Both the position numbers and the translations under genes were made by a program. This document shows positions 41,891 through 50,684 of a stretch of 64,000 bases of DNA, piece by piece (within the stretch, counting starts at the first letter, position 1; every line of letters starts with the position of its first letter). The stretch is from assembly GCA_963712065.1 (NCBI GenBank), contig CAVQGM010000001.1, forward strand, positions 930,001 to 994,000, given 5' to 3'. Source of the stretch: CAVQGM01 sp963712065. Lineage in GTDB: Bacteria > Actinomycetota > Acidimicrobiia > Acidimicrobiales > Acidimicrobilacustridaceae. The notes beneath the pieces were generated by a model. The model was not told where the DNA came from. It ran no database searches and saw only the letters and a program-made list of their open reading frames with translations.

Positions 41891-42978
41891 GCCACACGAG
41901 CGAGAAGCAGGAGCAGCTGCCCGCCTCGGAGGAGATCATCGAGGTCGCGCCCGGCATCCTCCGCCTCCAGCTCCCCGTCGACTTCCCCGGGCTCGGTCAC
42001 GTCAACACCTACGCCCTCGAGGACGGCGACGGCGTGGCCGTCGTCGATCCCGGGCTGCCGGGTGAGGCCTCGTGGCTGGCCCTGCAGGCCCGCCTGGCCG
42101 CGGCCGGGATCCCCCTGGCCCGCGTCCACACGGTGATCGTCACCCACTCGCACCCCGACCACTTCGGCGGGGCCGGGCTGCTCGCCGAGGAGACGGGGGC
42201 CCGGCTGGTGGCCTCCACCTGGTTCCGCACCCTCTGGGACCCCGACGAGGGGGAGCTCACCGATGGTGGCGGAGGACACGACGACGGTGACCCCGGCGAC
42301 GAAGGTGACGGCCCGCCGCGCCTCGACCCCGCCACCTTCCGCGCCGCCTTCAACCGACCGACGCCGTGGGGTGGCCGCACCGACGACGTCCCCGCCGACC
42401 GCCGAGCCCGCTTCGAGCAGGACCGGGCCGAGATGCTGCGATGGTTCCGGCTGCCCCGCCCGACCCATCGGCTCGACGACGCCGACCGCATCGGGCTGGC
42501 CCGACGCGACTGGGTCGCCCTGTTCACCCCCGGCCACACCAACGACCACCTCTGCCTGTTCGACCCGGAGGGCGGCGTGCTGCTGGCCGGCGACCACGTC
42601 CTGCCCACCATCACCCCCCACATCTCCGGGATGATCGAAGGAGATCCCCTCGACCGCTACATGACCTCGCTCGACCGGGTCGCCGAGCTCGACGGCGTGA
42701 CCGTCGCCCTCCCCGCCCACGGCCATCCGTTCACCGACGTGGCCGGCCGCGTCGTCGAGATCAAGCAGCACCACGACGACCGGCTCGAGCGCCTCCGCAC
42801 CATCTCCGGCCACCTGGGTTGGGCGTCGGTGGCCGACGTGTCCCACGAGCTGTTCGCGCCCCGCTCGTGGGGCTCGATGGCCGAGAGCGAGACCTACGCC
42901 CACCTCGAGCACCTGCGCAACCTCGGTCGAGCCGAGGTCGACGAGCGCGAGGGCCTCCTCTACTACCTCGTCCCCTGA
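41887..42978 (+). CDS. MBL-fold metallohydrolase
   Basis: 363-aa metallo-beta-lactamase-fold enzyme with the THSHPDHFGG zinc motif, GHTNDHLCLFDPEGGVLLAGDHVLP and LPAHGHPFTDV. An insert of about 60 residues rich in Asp/Gly separates the zinc motifs. The C-terminus is a helical/winged domain. Related proteins include hydroxyacylglutathione-hydrolase-like and flavin-reductase-linked hydrolases; substrate unknown. Translationally coupled to orn. Confidence 0.87.
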   Translation: MSHTSEKQEQLPASEEIIEVAPGILRLQLPVDFPGLGHVNTYALEDGDGVAVVDPGLPGEASWLALQARLAAAGIPLARVHTVIVTHSHPDHFGGAGLLAEETGARLVASTWFRTLWDPDEGELTDGGGGHDDGDPGDEGDGPPRLDPATFRAAFNRPTPWGGRTDDVPADRRARFEQDRAEMLRWFRLPRPTHRLDDADRIGLARRDWVALFTPGHTNDHLCLFDPEGGVLLAGDHVLPTITPHISGMIEGDPLDRYMTSLDRVAELDGVTVALPAHGHPFTDVAGRVVEIKQHHDDRLERLRTISGHLGWASVADVSHELFAPRSWGSMAESETYAHLEHLRNLGRAEVDEREGLLYYLVP

Positions 42979-42998
42979 CCGACGAGGAGCCACGGACG

Positions 42999-43034
42999 CG
43001 ACGAGGGGGTGCGCCGACGCGCACCCCCTCGTCG
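42999..43034. terminator. Bidirectional hairpin terminator
   Basis: 16-bp perfect stem (42999-43014 with 43019-43034) and a 4-nt loop, between the convergent MBL gene (stop 42978) and the aldehyde dehydrogenase gene (stop 43048). No T-run. Confidence 0.8.
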
Positions 43035-43047
43035 AACGGTCGGCCGC

Positions 43048-44556
43048 CTAGACGCCCAGCGCGGCGTAGTGGAAGTGGTTGTCGCGGCCCGAGCCCTCCG
43101 GGTTGATGTGGACGTGCTTCACCTGGCGGTAGGTCTCGTAGCCCTGGGTGCCGAGCTCTCGACCGACGCCGGACTGCTTGTAGCCACCGAAGGGGCGTTC
43201 CGGCGAGATCAGGTGGTAGTCGTTGATCCACACCGTGCCGGTGCGCATCCCGGCCGCCACCTGCTCGGCCCGCTCGAGGTTCTGGCTCTGCACACCACCG
43301 GCGAGGCCGTAGATCGAGTCGTTGGCGATGGCGACGGCCTCCTCGTCGGTGTCGAACGGGATGACGGCGAGCACCGGACCGAAGATCTCCTCCTGGGCGA
43401 TCTTGGCCGAGTTGTCGACGTCGGCGAAGATCGTCGGCCGGTAGAAGGCCTCGACGTCGAGGTCGTCGGCCAGGCCCTCGGGCTTCGACCCGCCACACAC
43501 CGGCTCGCCCACCTCGTCACGGCCGAGCTTCACGTAGCGCTCGACCGTCTCGACCTGGCCCCGCGACACGAGCGGGCCGAGGTTGGTGGCCATGTCCATC
43601 TGGTTCCCGATGACGAGCGAGTTGGCCTTCTCGACGAGCAGGCCGACGAACTCGTCGTAGATCGGGCGCTGCACGAGGGCGCGGGTGCCGGACTCGCACA
43701 CCTGGCCACCGTGGAAGAAGGTGCCGAAGAGGACACCACCGGCGGCGAGGTCGAGATCGGCGTCGTCGAGCACGATGTTGGCCGACTTCCCACCGAGCTC
43801 GAGGGTCACGCCCTTCACGGTGCCCGAGGCGAGCTGCATGATCCGCCGACCCACCTCGGTGGAGCCGGTGAAGGCGGTCTTGTCGACCATCGGGTTGGAG
43901 GCGAGCTCCTCACCGACGGTGCCGCCGGGACCGGCGAGCACGTTGACCACACCGGGCGGGAGGTCGGCCTCGGCGATGACCTGGGCCAGCTTCAGCGCCG
44001 ACAGCGAGGTGAGCGACGCCGGCTTGAGCACGGTGGTGTTGCCGGCGGCGAGGGCGGGGGCGAGCTTCCAGGCCGCCATGATCAGGGGGAAGTTCCACGG
44101 GATGATCCCGGTGCACACGCCGATCGGCTCGTAGCGCAGGTAGTTCTGCGACGCCGGGAACGGCGAGCCGGGGAGGTCCTCACGGTCGGGACGCTCCTCG
44201 GCCATGCGGGCGAACCACTCGAACGCCGACACGGCGCCGGGCACGTCGGCCATCGAGGCCTTGAGGATGGTGCCACCGCCGTCGAGGGCCTCGAGCTGGG
44301 CCAGCTCCTCGGCGTTGTCGTTGATCAGCTCGACGATGCGGCGCAACTTGGCGGCGCGCTCCTGGCCGCTCATCCGCGGCCACGGCCCCTCGTCGAACGC
44401 CCGTCGGGCGGCCTCGATGGCGGCGACGGCGTCGTCGCGTCCGGCCTTCGGGAGATCGGCCAGCTTCTGGCCGGTACCCGGGTTGTAGGTGGCGAAGGTC
44501 TCGCCCGAGGCCGCATCGCGGAACTCCCCGTCGACGAGCAGCTTGAAGTCGGCCAT
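43048..44556 (-). CDS. aldehyde dehydrogenase family protein
   Basis: 502-aa NAD(P)-dependent ALDH. PWNFPLIMAAWKLAPALAAGNTTVLKPAS binds cofactor; GFTGSTEVG-like AFTGSTEVGRRI, catalytic Glu in LELGGKSANIV and catalytic Cys in FFHGGQVCESGTRALV are present, and the C-terminal PFGGYKQSGVGRELG is intact. Closest in style to betaine- and gamma-aminobutyraldehyde-type dehydrogenases. AAGGGGG precedes ATG 44556. Confidence 0.94.
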   Translation of the reverse strand: MADFKLLVDGEFRDAASGETFATYNPGTGQKLADLPKAGRDDAVAAIEAARRAFDEGPWPRMSGQERAAKLRRIVELINDNAEELAQLEALDGGGTILKASMADVPGAVSAFEWFARMAEERPDREDLPGSPFPASQNYLRYEPIGVCTGIIPWNFPLIMAAWKLAPALAAGNTTVLKPASLTSLSALKLAQVIAEADLPPGVVNVLAGPGGTVGEELASNPMVDKTAFTGSTEVGRRIMQLASGTVKGVTLELGGKSANIVLDDADLDLAAGGVLFGTFFHGGQVCESGTRALVQRPIYDEFVGLLVEKANSLVIGNQMDMATNLGPLVSRGQVETVERYVKLGRDEVGEPVCGGSKPEGLADDLDVEAFYRPTIFADVDNSAKIAQEEIFGPVLAVIPFDTDEEAVAIANDSIYGLAGGVQSQNLERAEQVAAGMRTGTVWINDYHLISPERPFGGYKQSGVGRELGTQGYETYRQVKHVHINPEGSGRDNHFHYAALGV

Positions 44557-44741
44557 GGCCGGATTCCCCCTTTGGAGCGACGGCACCCGCAGATGGCGCG
44601 AGCCGTGGATCGAGGACCCCGACCGTACCGGCGGCTCGGCCCGGCTTCCATTCGCTCCGCGGTCCCGGCCGGCGAGGCGGTCCCGGCCGCGGCGACGGGT
44701 CGGCGGGATGGCCGGTGGCGCCGACGGACCCGAACGGGGCG

Positions 44742-45596
44742 TCAGGCGATCGTCCACTTCCCGGTGAGGGTCTTCCCCGTCACCTTTCCCTCGGCGGCGA
44801 GCTTCAGGAGGTGGGCGTGCACCGAGTAGCGCGCGACCTTCTTCAGCTCCGGCGGGGTGTCGACGTAGACCTGCTCGACCAACGTGTCGATCTTGGCGGT
44901 GCCGGCATCGGCGAGCGCGTCGAGCACCTGCTGCTCGCGCTCGACCCGGTGGGCGAGGTAGTAGTCGATCACCGCGCCGGGGTCGTCGATGAGGTGGCCG
45001 TGGCCCGGCGCGATGGCACGCAGCCGCAGCTTGCGCACCTTCTCCAGCGACTCGAGGTAGACCGCCATGTCGCCATCGGGTGGACGGATGACCACCGTCG
45101 ACCCCTGCATGATGTGGTCGCCCGAGAAGAGCGTGCGCTCCTCCTCGAGCAGGTAGCAGAGGTGGTTGGACGCGTGGCCGGGCGTGTGCACGGCCCGCAG
45201 CCGGAACTCGGTCGCCTCGACGCGGTCGCCGTCGCCGATCCTGCGGTCGACCTTCAGGCCGTCCCTGTTGCCGAACGCGAGCACCTCGGCGCCGGTGCGC
45301 TCCTTGAGCCCGGCGACGCCCGGCGCGTGATCCAGATGGGTGTGGGTGCAGAGGATCCAGCGGATCCGGTCGCCGCCGCAGCCGACCACCGCATCGAGGT
45401 GGCCGGCGTCGTCCGGGCCCGGATCGATGACGGCGATCTCGTCGATGCCGACCAGGTAGGTGTTGGTGCCGGCCCCCGTCATGATCCCCGGGTTGGGCGC
45501 GACGATCCGTCGTGCCAGCGGCGACAGCGCTCGGGCGACGCCGGGCACGAGCGGCGGCGGCTCGGGCGGGGCCTCGGGCGTGGGATCAGCGGGCAT
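44742..45596 (-). CDS. LACTB2-like MBL-fold hydrolase
   Basis: 284 aa. The MBL domain has THTHLDHAPG, HTPGHASNHLCYLLEEERTLFSGDHIMQG and a terminal GHG His, and is followed by a winged-helix domain (about residues 225-284) ending in KVTGKTLTGKWTIA. This architecture fits the LACTB2-like branch, which includes RNA-cleaving enzymes in eukaryotes. ATG 45596 lies inside the 3' end of the NUDIX gene, an 11-bp overlap. Confidence 0.88.
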   Translation of the reverse strand: MPADPTPEAPPEPPPLVPGVARALSPLARRIVAPNPGIMTGAGTNTYLVGIDEIAVIDPGPDDAGHLDAVVGCGGDRIRWILCTHTHLDHAPGVAGLKERTGAEVLAFGNRDGLKVDRRIGDGDRVEATEFRLRAVHTPGHASNHLCYLLEEERTLFSGDHIMQGSTVVIRPPDGDMAVYLESLEKVRKLRLRAIAPGHGHLIDDPGAVIDYYLAHRVEREQQVLDALADAGTAKIDTLVEQVYVDTPPELKKVARYSVHAHLLKLAAEGKVTGKTLTGKWTIA

Positions 45597-46482
45597 GGGG
45601 TCCGATCGGGGGCGAGGCGACGAGGCGGTTGACGGGGATCCCCTCCGGCAAGGCGACGGGCTCGACGTCGTCGTAGCCCGGATCACCCGGCAGGACGATG
45701 CGGTACCCGCCGCCCGCTTCGTCCTCGACGATGCGGGGGAGGATGGCGGGCACGTGATCGGTGGACGCCGCCGCCAGGAGCAGCTCGTCGGCCGTGTCGA
45801 ACCGGGCGAGCGTCACGAGGCTGCGCATGGTCGGGAAGATCAGGTCGAGCTCGCCGGCCCGGGACCGGTCGAGCGCGTCCTGTGGACGGATCCAGAGGTT
45901 GGCGATCACCTCCCGGTCGTCGTGCAGCGGCTCCTGGGCGTCCGGGGCGCGGGCGACGAAGAAGCGGGTGTCGTAGCGACGGGGTGCGCCTTCGGGGGTG
46001 ATCCAGTGGCTGAAGTACCAGATGCCGTCGACGGCGAGCCGCAGGCCCTCCTGCTCGCAGACCTCGACCAGCCGGCGCTCGCCCCGGTCGACTGCCTCCC
46101 GGTGCCCGGCGATGCGGGCCTGCACCTCGGGCTCGTCGAGGCGCACGAGCTCGCCGTCGGGCCCATAGGCCAGCAGCACGCCGGCCTCTTCGAAGGACTC
46201 CCGGATGGCGGCGACCCAGAAGGCCAGACCCCCGCGGTCGACCCCGAGCCGGGCCGAGGCCTCGGCATCGGACCGGCCCGCGCACACGGCCTCGAGGTCG
46301 TCGTGACGATCGTGGTCGTCGACGCCACCACCGGGGAAGACGTAGGCGCCCCCGACGAAGTCGGACTGCAGGTTGCGCCGCAGCATGAAGACCTCGAGGC
46401 CGTCGTCGCCGTCACGCACGAGCATCACGGTGGCGGCGTCGCGCAGGGGAACGGGCGGCGCGTGGCGAGCGGTGTCAGCCAC
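45586..46482 (-). CDS. NUDIX hydrolase
   Basis: 298 aa with a NUDIX box interrupted by an insert: the first part (GAYVFPGGGVD) is separated by about 40 residues from AAIRESFEEAGVLLAY (RExxEExG). This arrangement is typical of NUDT19/RppH-unlike CoA diphosphatase-type proteins. GTG 46482 is chosen over 46518 because GAGG lies upstream at usual distance; it overlaps the fxsA stop by 8 bp. Substrate uncertain. Confidence 0.87.
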   Translation of the reverse strand: MADTARHAPPVPLRDAATVMLVRDGDDGLEVFMLRRNLQSDFVGGAYVFPGGGVDDHDRHDDLEAVCAGRSDAEASARLGVDRGGLAFWVAAIRESFEEAGVLLAYGPDGELVRLDEPEVQARIAGHREAVDRGERRLVEVCEQEGLRLAVDGIWYFSHWITPEGAPRRYDTRFFVARAPDAQEPLHDDREVIANLWIRPQDALDRSRAGELDLIFPTMRSLVTLARFDTADELLLAAASTDHVPAILPRIVEDEAGGGYRIVLPGDPGYDDVEPVALPEGIPVNRLVASPPIGPHAR

Positions 46483-46990
46483 GAGGGCCCTCGAGCTCGC
46501 CGCCGCGACGACGGTCACGCCACTCGGGCGGGGTCACGTCACCCACGTCGATCACCTCGGCGTCGACCACCCCGTTGCCGCCCCACAGGTCGGTGCGCAC
46601 GCCGGGACCGAACCCGCCGACCGAGACCGTGATCCGGTGGCGGGCGCGCCGGACGAGGGCGTGGCGCGCCACGGCGCGCACGGGCGGCAGCAGCAGGAGG
46701 AGACCGACGGCGGCGGTGACGAAGCCCGGGACGACCATGAGCACGCCGGCCACCAGCAGGAGCACGCCGTCGACCACGGAGTCGGTGGGCACCTCGCCCC
46801 GCTGCAGCTCGGCGTTCAGGCGCCGCCAGACCCCGAGGCCCTCGTGCTTCACCAGCCACACGCCGAACAGGCTCACCGCGACGAGGAGGGCGACGGTGGG
46901 GAACGCCCCGACGAGGCCACCCACCTGGATCATCACCCACAGCTCCACGACCGGCACGATCAGGAACAGCAGGAGGAACCACGCGGCCAT
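46475..46990 (-). CDS. FxsA family membrane protein
   Basis: 171-aa inner-membrane protein: two N-terminal spans (residues 2-45), the conserved KHEGLGVWRRLNAELQRGEVPTDSVVDGVLLLVAGVLMVVPGFVTAAVGLLLLLPP, then a cytoplasmic basic tail. FxsA of E. coli affects phage exclusion when overproduced; the normal role is unknown. Own leaderless-type promoter. Confidence 0.9.
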   Translation of the reverse strand: MAAWFLLLFLIVPVVELWVMIQVGGLVGAFPTVALLVAVSLFGVWLVKHEGLGVWRRLNAELQRGEVPTDSVVDGVLLLVAGVLMVVPGFVTAAVGLLLLLPPVRAVARHALVRRARHRITVSVGGFGPGVRTDLWGGNGVVDAEVIDVGDVTPPEWRDRRRGGELEGPRG

Positions 46991-46998
46991 GGCCGTCG

Positions 46999-47004
46999 AG
47001 TCTA
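46999..47004 (-). promoter_or_regulatory. -10 element, leaderless type (fxsA)
   Basis: TAGACT on the minus strand ends 8 nt before the ATG at 46990. Confidence 0.5.
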
Positions 47005-47063
47005 CCGGGGGGCGCCTCCGTTCCCCGGGGGAGCCGCCAACCCGGTCACGGCACCAGACGTCG

Positions 47064-47069
47064 TATCCT
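47064..47069 (+). promoter_or_regulatory. -10 element, leaderless type (selA)
   Basis: TATCCT ends 7 nt before the GTG at 47077. Confidence 0.5.
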
Positions 47070-47076
47070 CACCGGC

Positions 47077-48369
47077 GTGCGCCCGCCGTCCGTCGACGCG
47101 TTGACCCGCGCCCTCGCCGACACGGGGCTCCCCCACCCGTTGCTCGTCGACGCCGCCCGCGCCGCCATCGCGGCCGGTGACGACGCCCCCGACGGGATCC
47201 TCGAGCGGGCGCGCGCCGAGGCCGCGGCGTTGGCGCGGGCCGGTCTGCAGCCGGTGGTCAACGCCACCGGGGTGCTGCTCCACACCAACCTCGGCCGCGC
47301 CCCGGTGGCCGTCGAGCACCCCGCCCGGTACTCCAACCTCGAGCTCGACCTGGGGAGCGGCCGTCGGGGCTCGCGCTCGGCCCACGCAGCGCGCCTGGCG
47401 GCCCGCGCCGCCGGGGCCGAGGACGCCCTCGTGGTCAACAACGGAGCCGCGGCGGTGCTGCTCGTGCTGGCCGCGCTCGGCGGCGGCCGGGAGGTGGTGG
47501 TGTCGCGCGGCGAGCTGGTCGAGATCGGCGGCGGCTTCCGGATCCCCGACGTGCTCGCGCAGTCCGGTGCCCACCTCGTCGAGGTCGGCACCACCAACCG
47601 GACCCACCTGGACGACTACGTCGACGCCGTGGCCCGCCACCACCCCGCCCTGGTGTTGAAGGTCCACCCGTCGAACTACCGGATCGAGGGCTTCACCGCC
47701 ACGGTCGACGTGGCCGACCTCGCCGACCTCGGTCCCCCGGTGGTGGTCGACCTCGGCTCGGGCCTGCTCGACGCCCGGTGCCCGTGGCTCGGGACCGGGC
47801 CGCCGCCGTGGCTCGCCGGCGAGCCCGCGGTGCGCCAGACCCTCGACGCCGGCGCCGCCCTCGTCACCTTCAGCGGCGACAAGCTCCTCGGTGGGCCCCA
47901 GGCCGGCATCATCGCCGGCCGCAGCGACCTGGTCGCGGCCTGCGCCCGGCACCCGCTGGCCCGGGCGCTGCGGCCGGGAGGGCTGGTGCTCGGTGCCCTG
48001 CAGACGGTCGCCCTCGCCTACCTGCGGCGTGACGGCGCGGCCATCCCCCTCTGGCGGATGGCCACGACCCCGGTCGACGCCTTGCGGGCGCGGGCCGAGG
48101 CGCTCCCGCGACCGAGGGATGCCCGCACGACCGTCACCGGCGCGGTCATGGGCGGCGGCACGCTGCCAGGCGTCGAGATCCCGTCGTACGGCATCGCCGT
48201 CCCCGGCGATCGCCTCGCCGAGCTCCGGGGCGCCTCCCCACCCGTCGTGGCCCGGGTGGCCGGCGGCGAGACCATCGTCGACCTCCGCACCGTCGACCCG
48301 TCGGAGGACGCCGCGCTCGCCGCCGCCCTCGGCGCCCTCGGTCCCCACCCCTCCCCGCCCGGGCGCTGA
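47077..48369 (+). CDS. selA: L-seryl-tRNA(Sec) selenium transferase
   Basis: 430-aa PLP enzyme converting Ser-tRNA(Sec) to Sec-tRNA(Sec) with selenophosphate. Family landmarks: QPVVNATGVLLHTNLGRAP, SNLELDLGSGRRGSR, NNGAAAVLLVLAAL, and the PLP Lys in TFSGDKLLGGPQAGII. The stop TGA overlaps selB ATG by one base (TGATG), so both are coupled. No tRNA-Sec or selD is in the window. Confidence 0.95.
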   Translation: MRPPSVDALTRALADTGLPHPLLVDAARAAIAAGDDAPDGILERARAEAAALARAGLQPVVNATGVLLHTNLGRAPVAVEHPARYSNLELDLGSGRRGSRSAHAARLAARAAGAEDALVVNNGAAAVLLVLAALGGGREVVVSRGELVEIGGGFRIPDVLAQSGAHLVEVGTTNRTHLDDYVDAVARHHPALVLKVHPSNYRIEGFTATVDVADLADLGPPVVVDLGSGLLDARCPWLGTGPPPWLAGEPAVRQTLDAGAALVTFSGDKLLGGPQAGIIAGRSDLVAACARHPLARALRPGGLVLGALQTVALAYLRRDGAAIPLWRMATTPVDALRARAEALPRPRDARTTVTGAVMGGGTLPGVEIPSYGIAVPGDRLAELRGASPPVVARVAGGETIVDLRTVDPSEDAALAAALGALGPHPSPPGR

Positions 48370-50144
48370 TGCTCGTCGTCGCCACCGCCGGCCACGTCGA
48401 CCACGGCAAGTCGACCCTGGTCCGCTCGCTCACGGGCACCGACCCCGACCGGCTGGCCGAGGAGAAGGCCAGGGGGCTCACCATCGACCTCGGCTTCGCG
48501 TCGACGACGTTGCCGTCGGGCGCGGTCGTGGCCTTCGTCGACGTGCCGGGCCATGTGCGCTTCATCGCCAACATGCTCGCCGGCGTGGGGGCCGTCGACA
48601 CCTGCCTGTTCGTGGTGGCCGCCACCGACGGGTGGATGCCGCAGTCAGAGGAGCACCTCCGGATCCTCGACGGCCTCGGCTTCCGGCGAGGCATCGTGGC
48701 CCTCACCAAGGTCGACCTGGTCGACGACGACGATCGCGAGCTGGCGCGCCTCGACGTCGTCGATCGGGTGGCCGGCACCTTCCTCGACGGCGCGCCGGTC
48801 CTCGCCCTCGACGGGCGTTCGGAGGGCGACGACGACCGTGGGCTCGACGCCGTGCGCCGCGCCCTCGACGAGCTGGTCGCGGCGTCACCCGCCGCCGTCG
48901 ACGGCGGCCGCCCCCGGCTGTGGATCGACCGCTCGTTCGCGCCGGCGGGGGCCGGCACGGTCGTGACCGGCACCCTCACCGGGGGCGGGCTGCGCGTCGA
49001 CGACGAGCTGGTGGCCGAGCCCGCCGGCCGGCCCGTGCGGGTCCGGGCCCTCCAGAGCCTGCACGCCGAGGAGCGGGCGGTCCCACCCGGCTCCCGCGTC
49101 GCCGTCAACCTCACGGGGATCGCCCACCACGACGTCGGGCGGGGCGACGTGCTGGTGCGGGCGGGCCAGTGGCACCTCACCGGCACGGTGGACGCGCGCC
49201 TCGACGTCCTGGCCGGCCTCGACCACGCGGTCGCCCGGCGGGGGGCCTTCGCCCTGCACCTGGGCAGCGGTCGCTACCCCGTGCGCCTCCGGGTGCTCGG
49301 CGACGCCGAGATCCCACCGGGGACCTCGGGGCTCGTGCGCCTCCACCTGACGACCCGACTCCCGTTGGTGCCGGGCGACCGGTTCGTGGTGCGCGAGACC
49401 GGCCGGCAGGAGACCGTGGGCGGTGGCGAGGTGCTCGACGTGGACCCGGTGCTGCCCGCCGCCCGGGCCCGGCCCGACCGATCGGTGGCACGGGTGGTGG
49501 CCGAGCGGGGGTGGGTCGACGCGGACCGCCTGAGCCGCCTCGTCGGCGCACCGGTCGCGCCGACCGTCGGGCGTTGGGTGGTCGATCCGGCGGTGCTGGC
49601 CGCGGCGAGGGAACGCCTGGCCGGGGCGGTCGCCGGGGCCGGGCCCCTCGGGCTCGAGCTGGCCGCGCTGGACGAGCGGGACCGCGCGGTCGTCACCGGC
49701 CTCGACGACGTGCGCGTCGACCGGGGCAGGGCGGTCGCCGCCGGCTCGGTCGAGGACCCCCTGGCCGACCATCCCTACCTCCGGGCCCTCGACGCCGCCC
49801 CGTTCGCCCCGCCCGCACCCGACGGGGTCGACCGCCGGGAGTTGCGCGAGCTCGTGCGGCGGGGCCTCGTCGTCGACGCCGGTCCCCCCGATCCGCAGCG
49901 CACGGGGGCGCCGGTGTTCTTCTCGGCCGCCGCGGTCGACGCCGCCGCCGCGGTCATCGCCGACCTGGTCGCCGACCGCCCCGAGGGCGTCACCGTCGGC
50001 GAGGTCCGTGAGGTCCTCGGGACGAGCCGCAAGTACGCCATCCCCCTGCTGGCCCACCTCGATGGGACGGGGCGCACGCGCCGTCGGGGTGATCGGCGGA
50101 TCGCCGGGCCACGACTCGGCGCCGGGCGCGTCGGCGACGGCTGA
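48369..50144 (+). CDS. selB: selenocysteine-specific elongation factor
   Basis: 591-aa translational GTPase delivering Sec-tRNA(Sec) to UGA codons. G1 is AGHVDHGKSTLV, the switch region KARGLTIDLGF, G3 DVPGHVRF, G4 TKVD. Domains II-III follow (GAGTVVTGTLTGGGL), and from about residue 370 there are winged-helix repeats that bind the SECIS element, the last in VTVGEVREVLGTSRKYAIPLLAHLDGTGRTRR. Normal length for actinobacterial SelB. Confidence 0.95.
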   Translation: MLVVATAGHVDHGKSTLVRSLTGTDPDRLAEEKARGLTIDLGFASTTLPSGAVVAFVDVPGHVRFIANMLAGVGAVDTCLFVVAATDGWMPQSEEHLRILDGLGFRRGIVALTKVDLVDDDDRELARLDVVDRVAGTFLDGAPVLALDGRSEGDDDRGLDAVRRALDELVAASPAAVDGGRPRLWIDRSFAPAGAGTVVTGTLTGGGLRVDDELVAEPAGRPVRVRALQSLHAEERAVPPGSRVAVNLTGIAHHDVGRGDVLVRAGQWHLTGTVDARLDVLAGLDHAVARRGAFALHLGSGRYPVRLRVLGDAEIPPGTSGLVRLHLTTRLPLVPGDRFVVRETGRQETVGGGEVLDVDPVLPAARARPDRSVARVVAERGWVDADRLSRLVGAPVAPTVGRWVVDPAVLAAARERLAGAVAGAGPLGLELAALDERDRAVVTGLDDVRVDRGRAVAAGSVEDPLADHPYLRALDAAPFAPPAPDGVDRRELRELVRRGLVVDAGPPDPQRTGAPVFFSAAAVDAAAAVIADLVADRPEGVTVGEVREVLGTSRKYAIPLLAHLDGTGRTRRRGDRRIAGPRLGAGRVGDG

Positions 50145-50162
50145 TCACCCGGGGAGGGAGTG

Positions 50163-50194
50163 GCCGGTGCCCGTCCCCCCGAACGGGCACCGGC
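50163..50194. terminator. Bidirectional hairpin terminator
   Basis: 12-bp perfect stem (50163-50174 with 50183-50194) and an 8-nt loop between the convergent selB and whiB genes. Confidence 0.75.
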
Positions 50195-50204
50195 GGGCGC
50201 AGTG

Positions 50205-50468
50205 TCAGCCCGCCCGCTGGGCGAGCAGCTGCTTGCGCTCCACCTCGTTCAGGCCACCCCAGATGCCGTGGGGCTCCTTGATGGACACGGCGTACTCCAG
50301 GCAGTCGTCCCTCACACCGCAGGTGCGGCAGATCTCCTTGGCCCGACGCTCGCGCTCGAGCTTCTCTTCTTTCCGCTCGAACTGCGGCGGCGGGAAGAAC
50401 ACGGCAGCCTGCGGTCCGCGACACGCCGCCTTCACCTGCCAGGCATCCTCGATTCGCTGCGCACTCAC
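50205..50468 (-). CDS. WhiB-family iron-sulfur transcriptional regulator
   Basis: 87-aa [4Fe-4S] protein with Cys16, Cys47, Cys50 and Cys56 (spacing CxxC then Cx5C) and the GIWGG turn (HGIWGGLNEVER) before a basic tail. WhiB proteins bind sigma-A and respond to O2, NO or redox state. The gene order with the two ArsA-type ATPase genes a little beyond recalls whiB4-Rv3679-Rv3680 in mycobacteria, though the sequence is not diagnostic of WhiB4. GTG start with a strong GGGGGG upstream. Confidence 0.93.
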   Translation of the reverse strand: MSAQRIEDAWQVKAACRGPQAAVFFPPPQFERKEEKLERERRAKEICRTCGVRDDCLEYAVSIKEPHGIWGGLNEVERKQLLAQRAG

Positions 50469-50495
50469 GTCGAAGGCCCCCCTTTCGCCGGGGCG

Positions 50496-50525
50496 ACCCT
50501 ACCCCTGGCTTCCGCCCCCGAACAA
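50496..50525 (-). promoter_or_regulatory. whiB promoter
   Basis: On the minus strand: -35 TTGTTC (50525-50520), 18-nt spacer, -10 TAGGGT (50501-50496). Start expected near 50489, giving a leader of about 20 nt with a ribosome site, unlike the leaderless genes of the window. Confidence 0.5.
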
Positions 50526-50564
50526 GGGTGAACTTTCGCGAACGCTGCGCTTGGGAACGCGAAC
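50520..50564 (-). repeat. Phased GAAC repeats at the whiB promoter
   Basis: GAAC occurs at 50520, 50530, 50540, 50555 and 50561; the first three are exactly 10 bp apart, one helical turn. They cover and extend upstream of the whiB -35 element, where an activator or repressor could bind on one DNA face. Confidence 0.45.
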
Positions 50565-50684
50565 TACCGCAGGTGGAGACCGCTTTTCATCGGGGCCACC
50601 GCCCGAAAAGGCGGCCGACCCCACCACCAATGGCCGAGAAGGCGACGGCCGTCCGGCACCAAATGACGGACATGTGATTTGGGG

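Noticed and set aside
46991..47076. Possible tRNA-Sec gene in front of selA
   Set aside because: No TCA anticodon loop or extended acceptor/variable arm could be folded on either strand.
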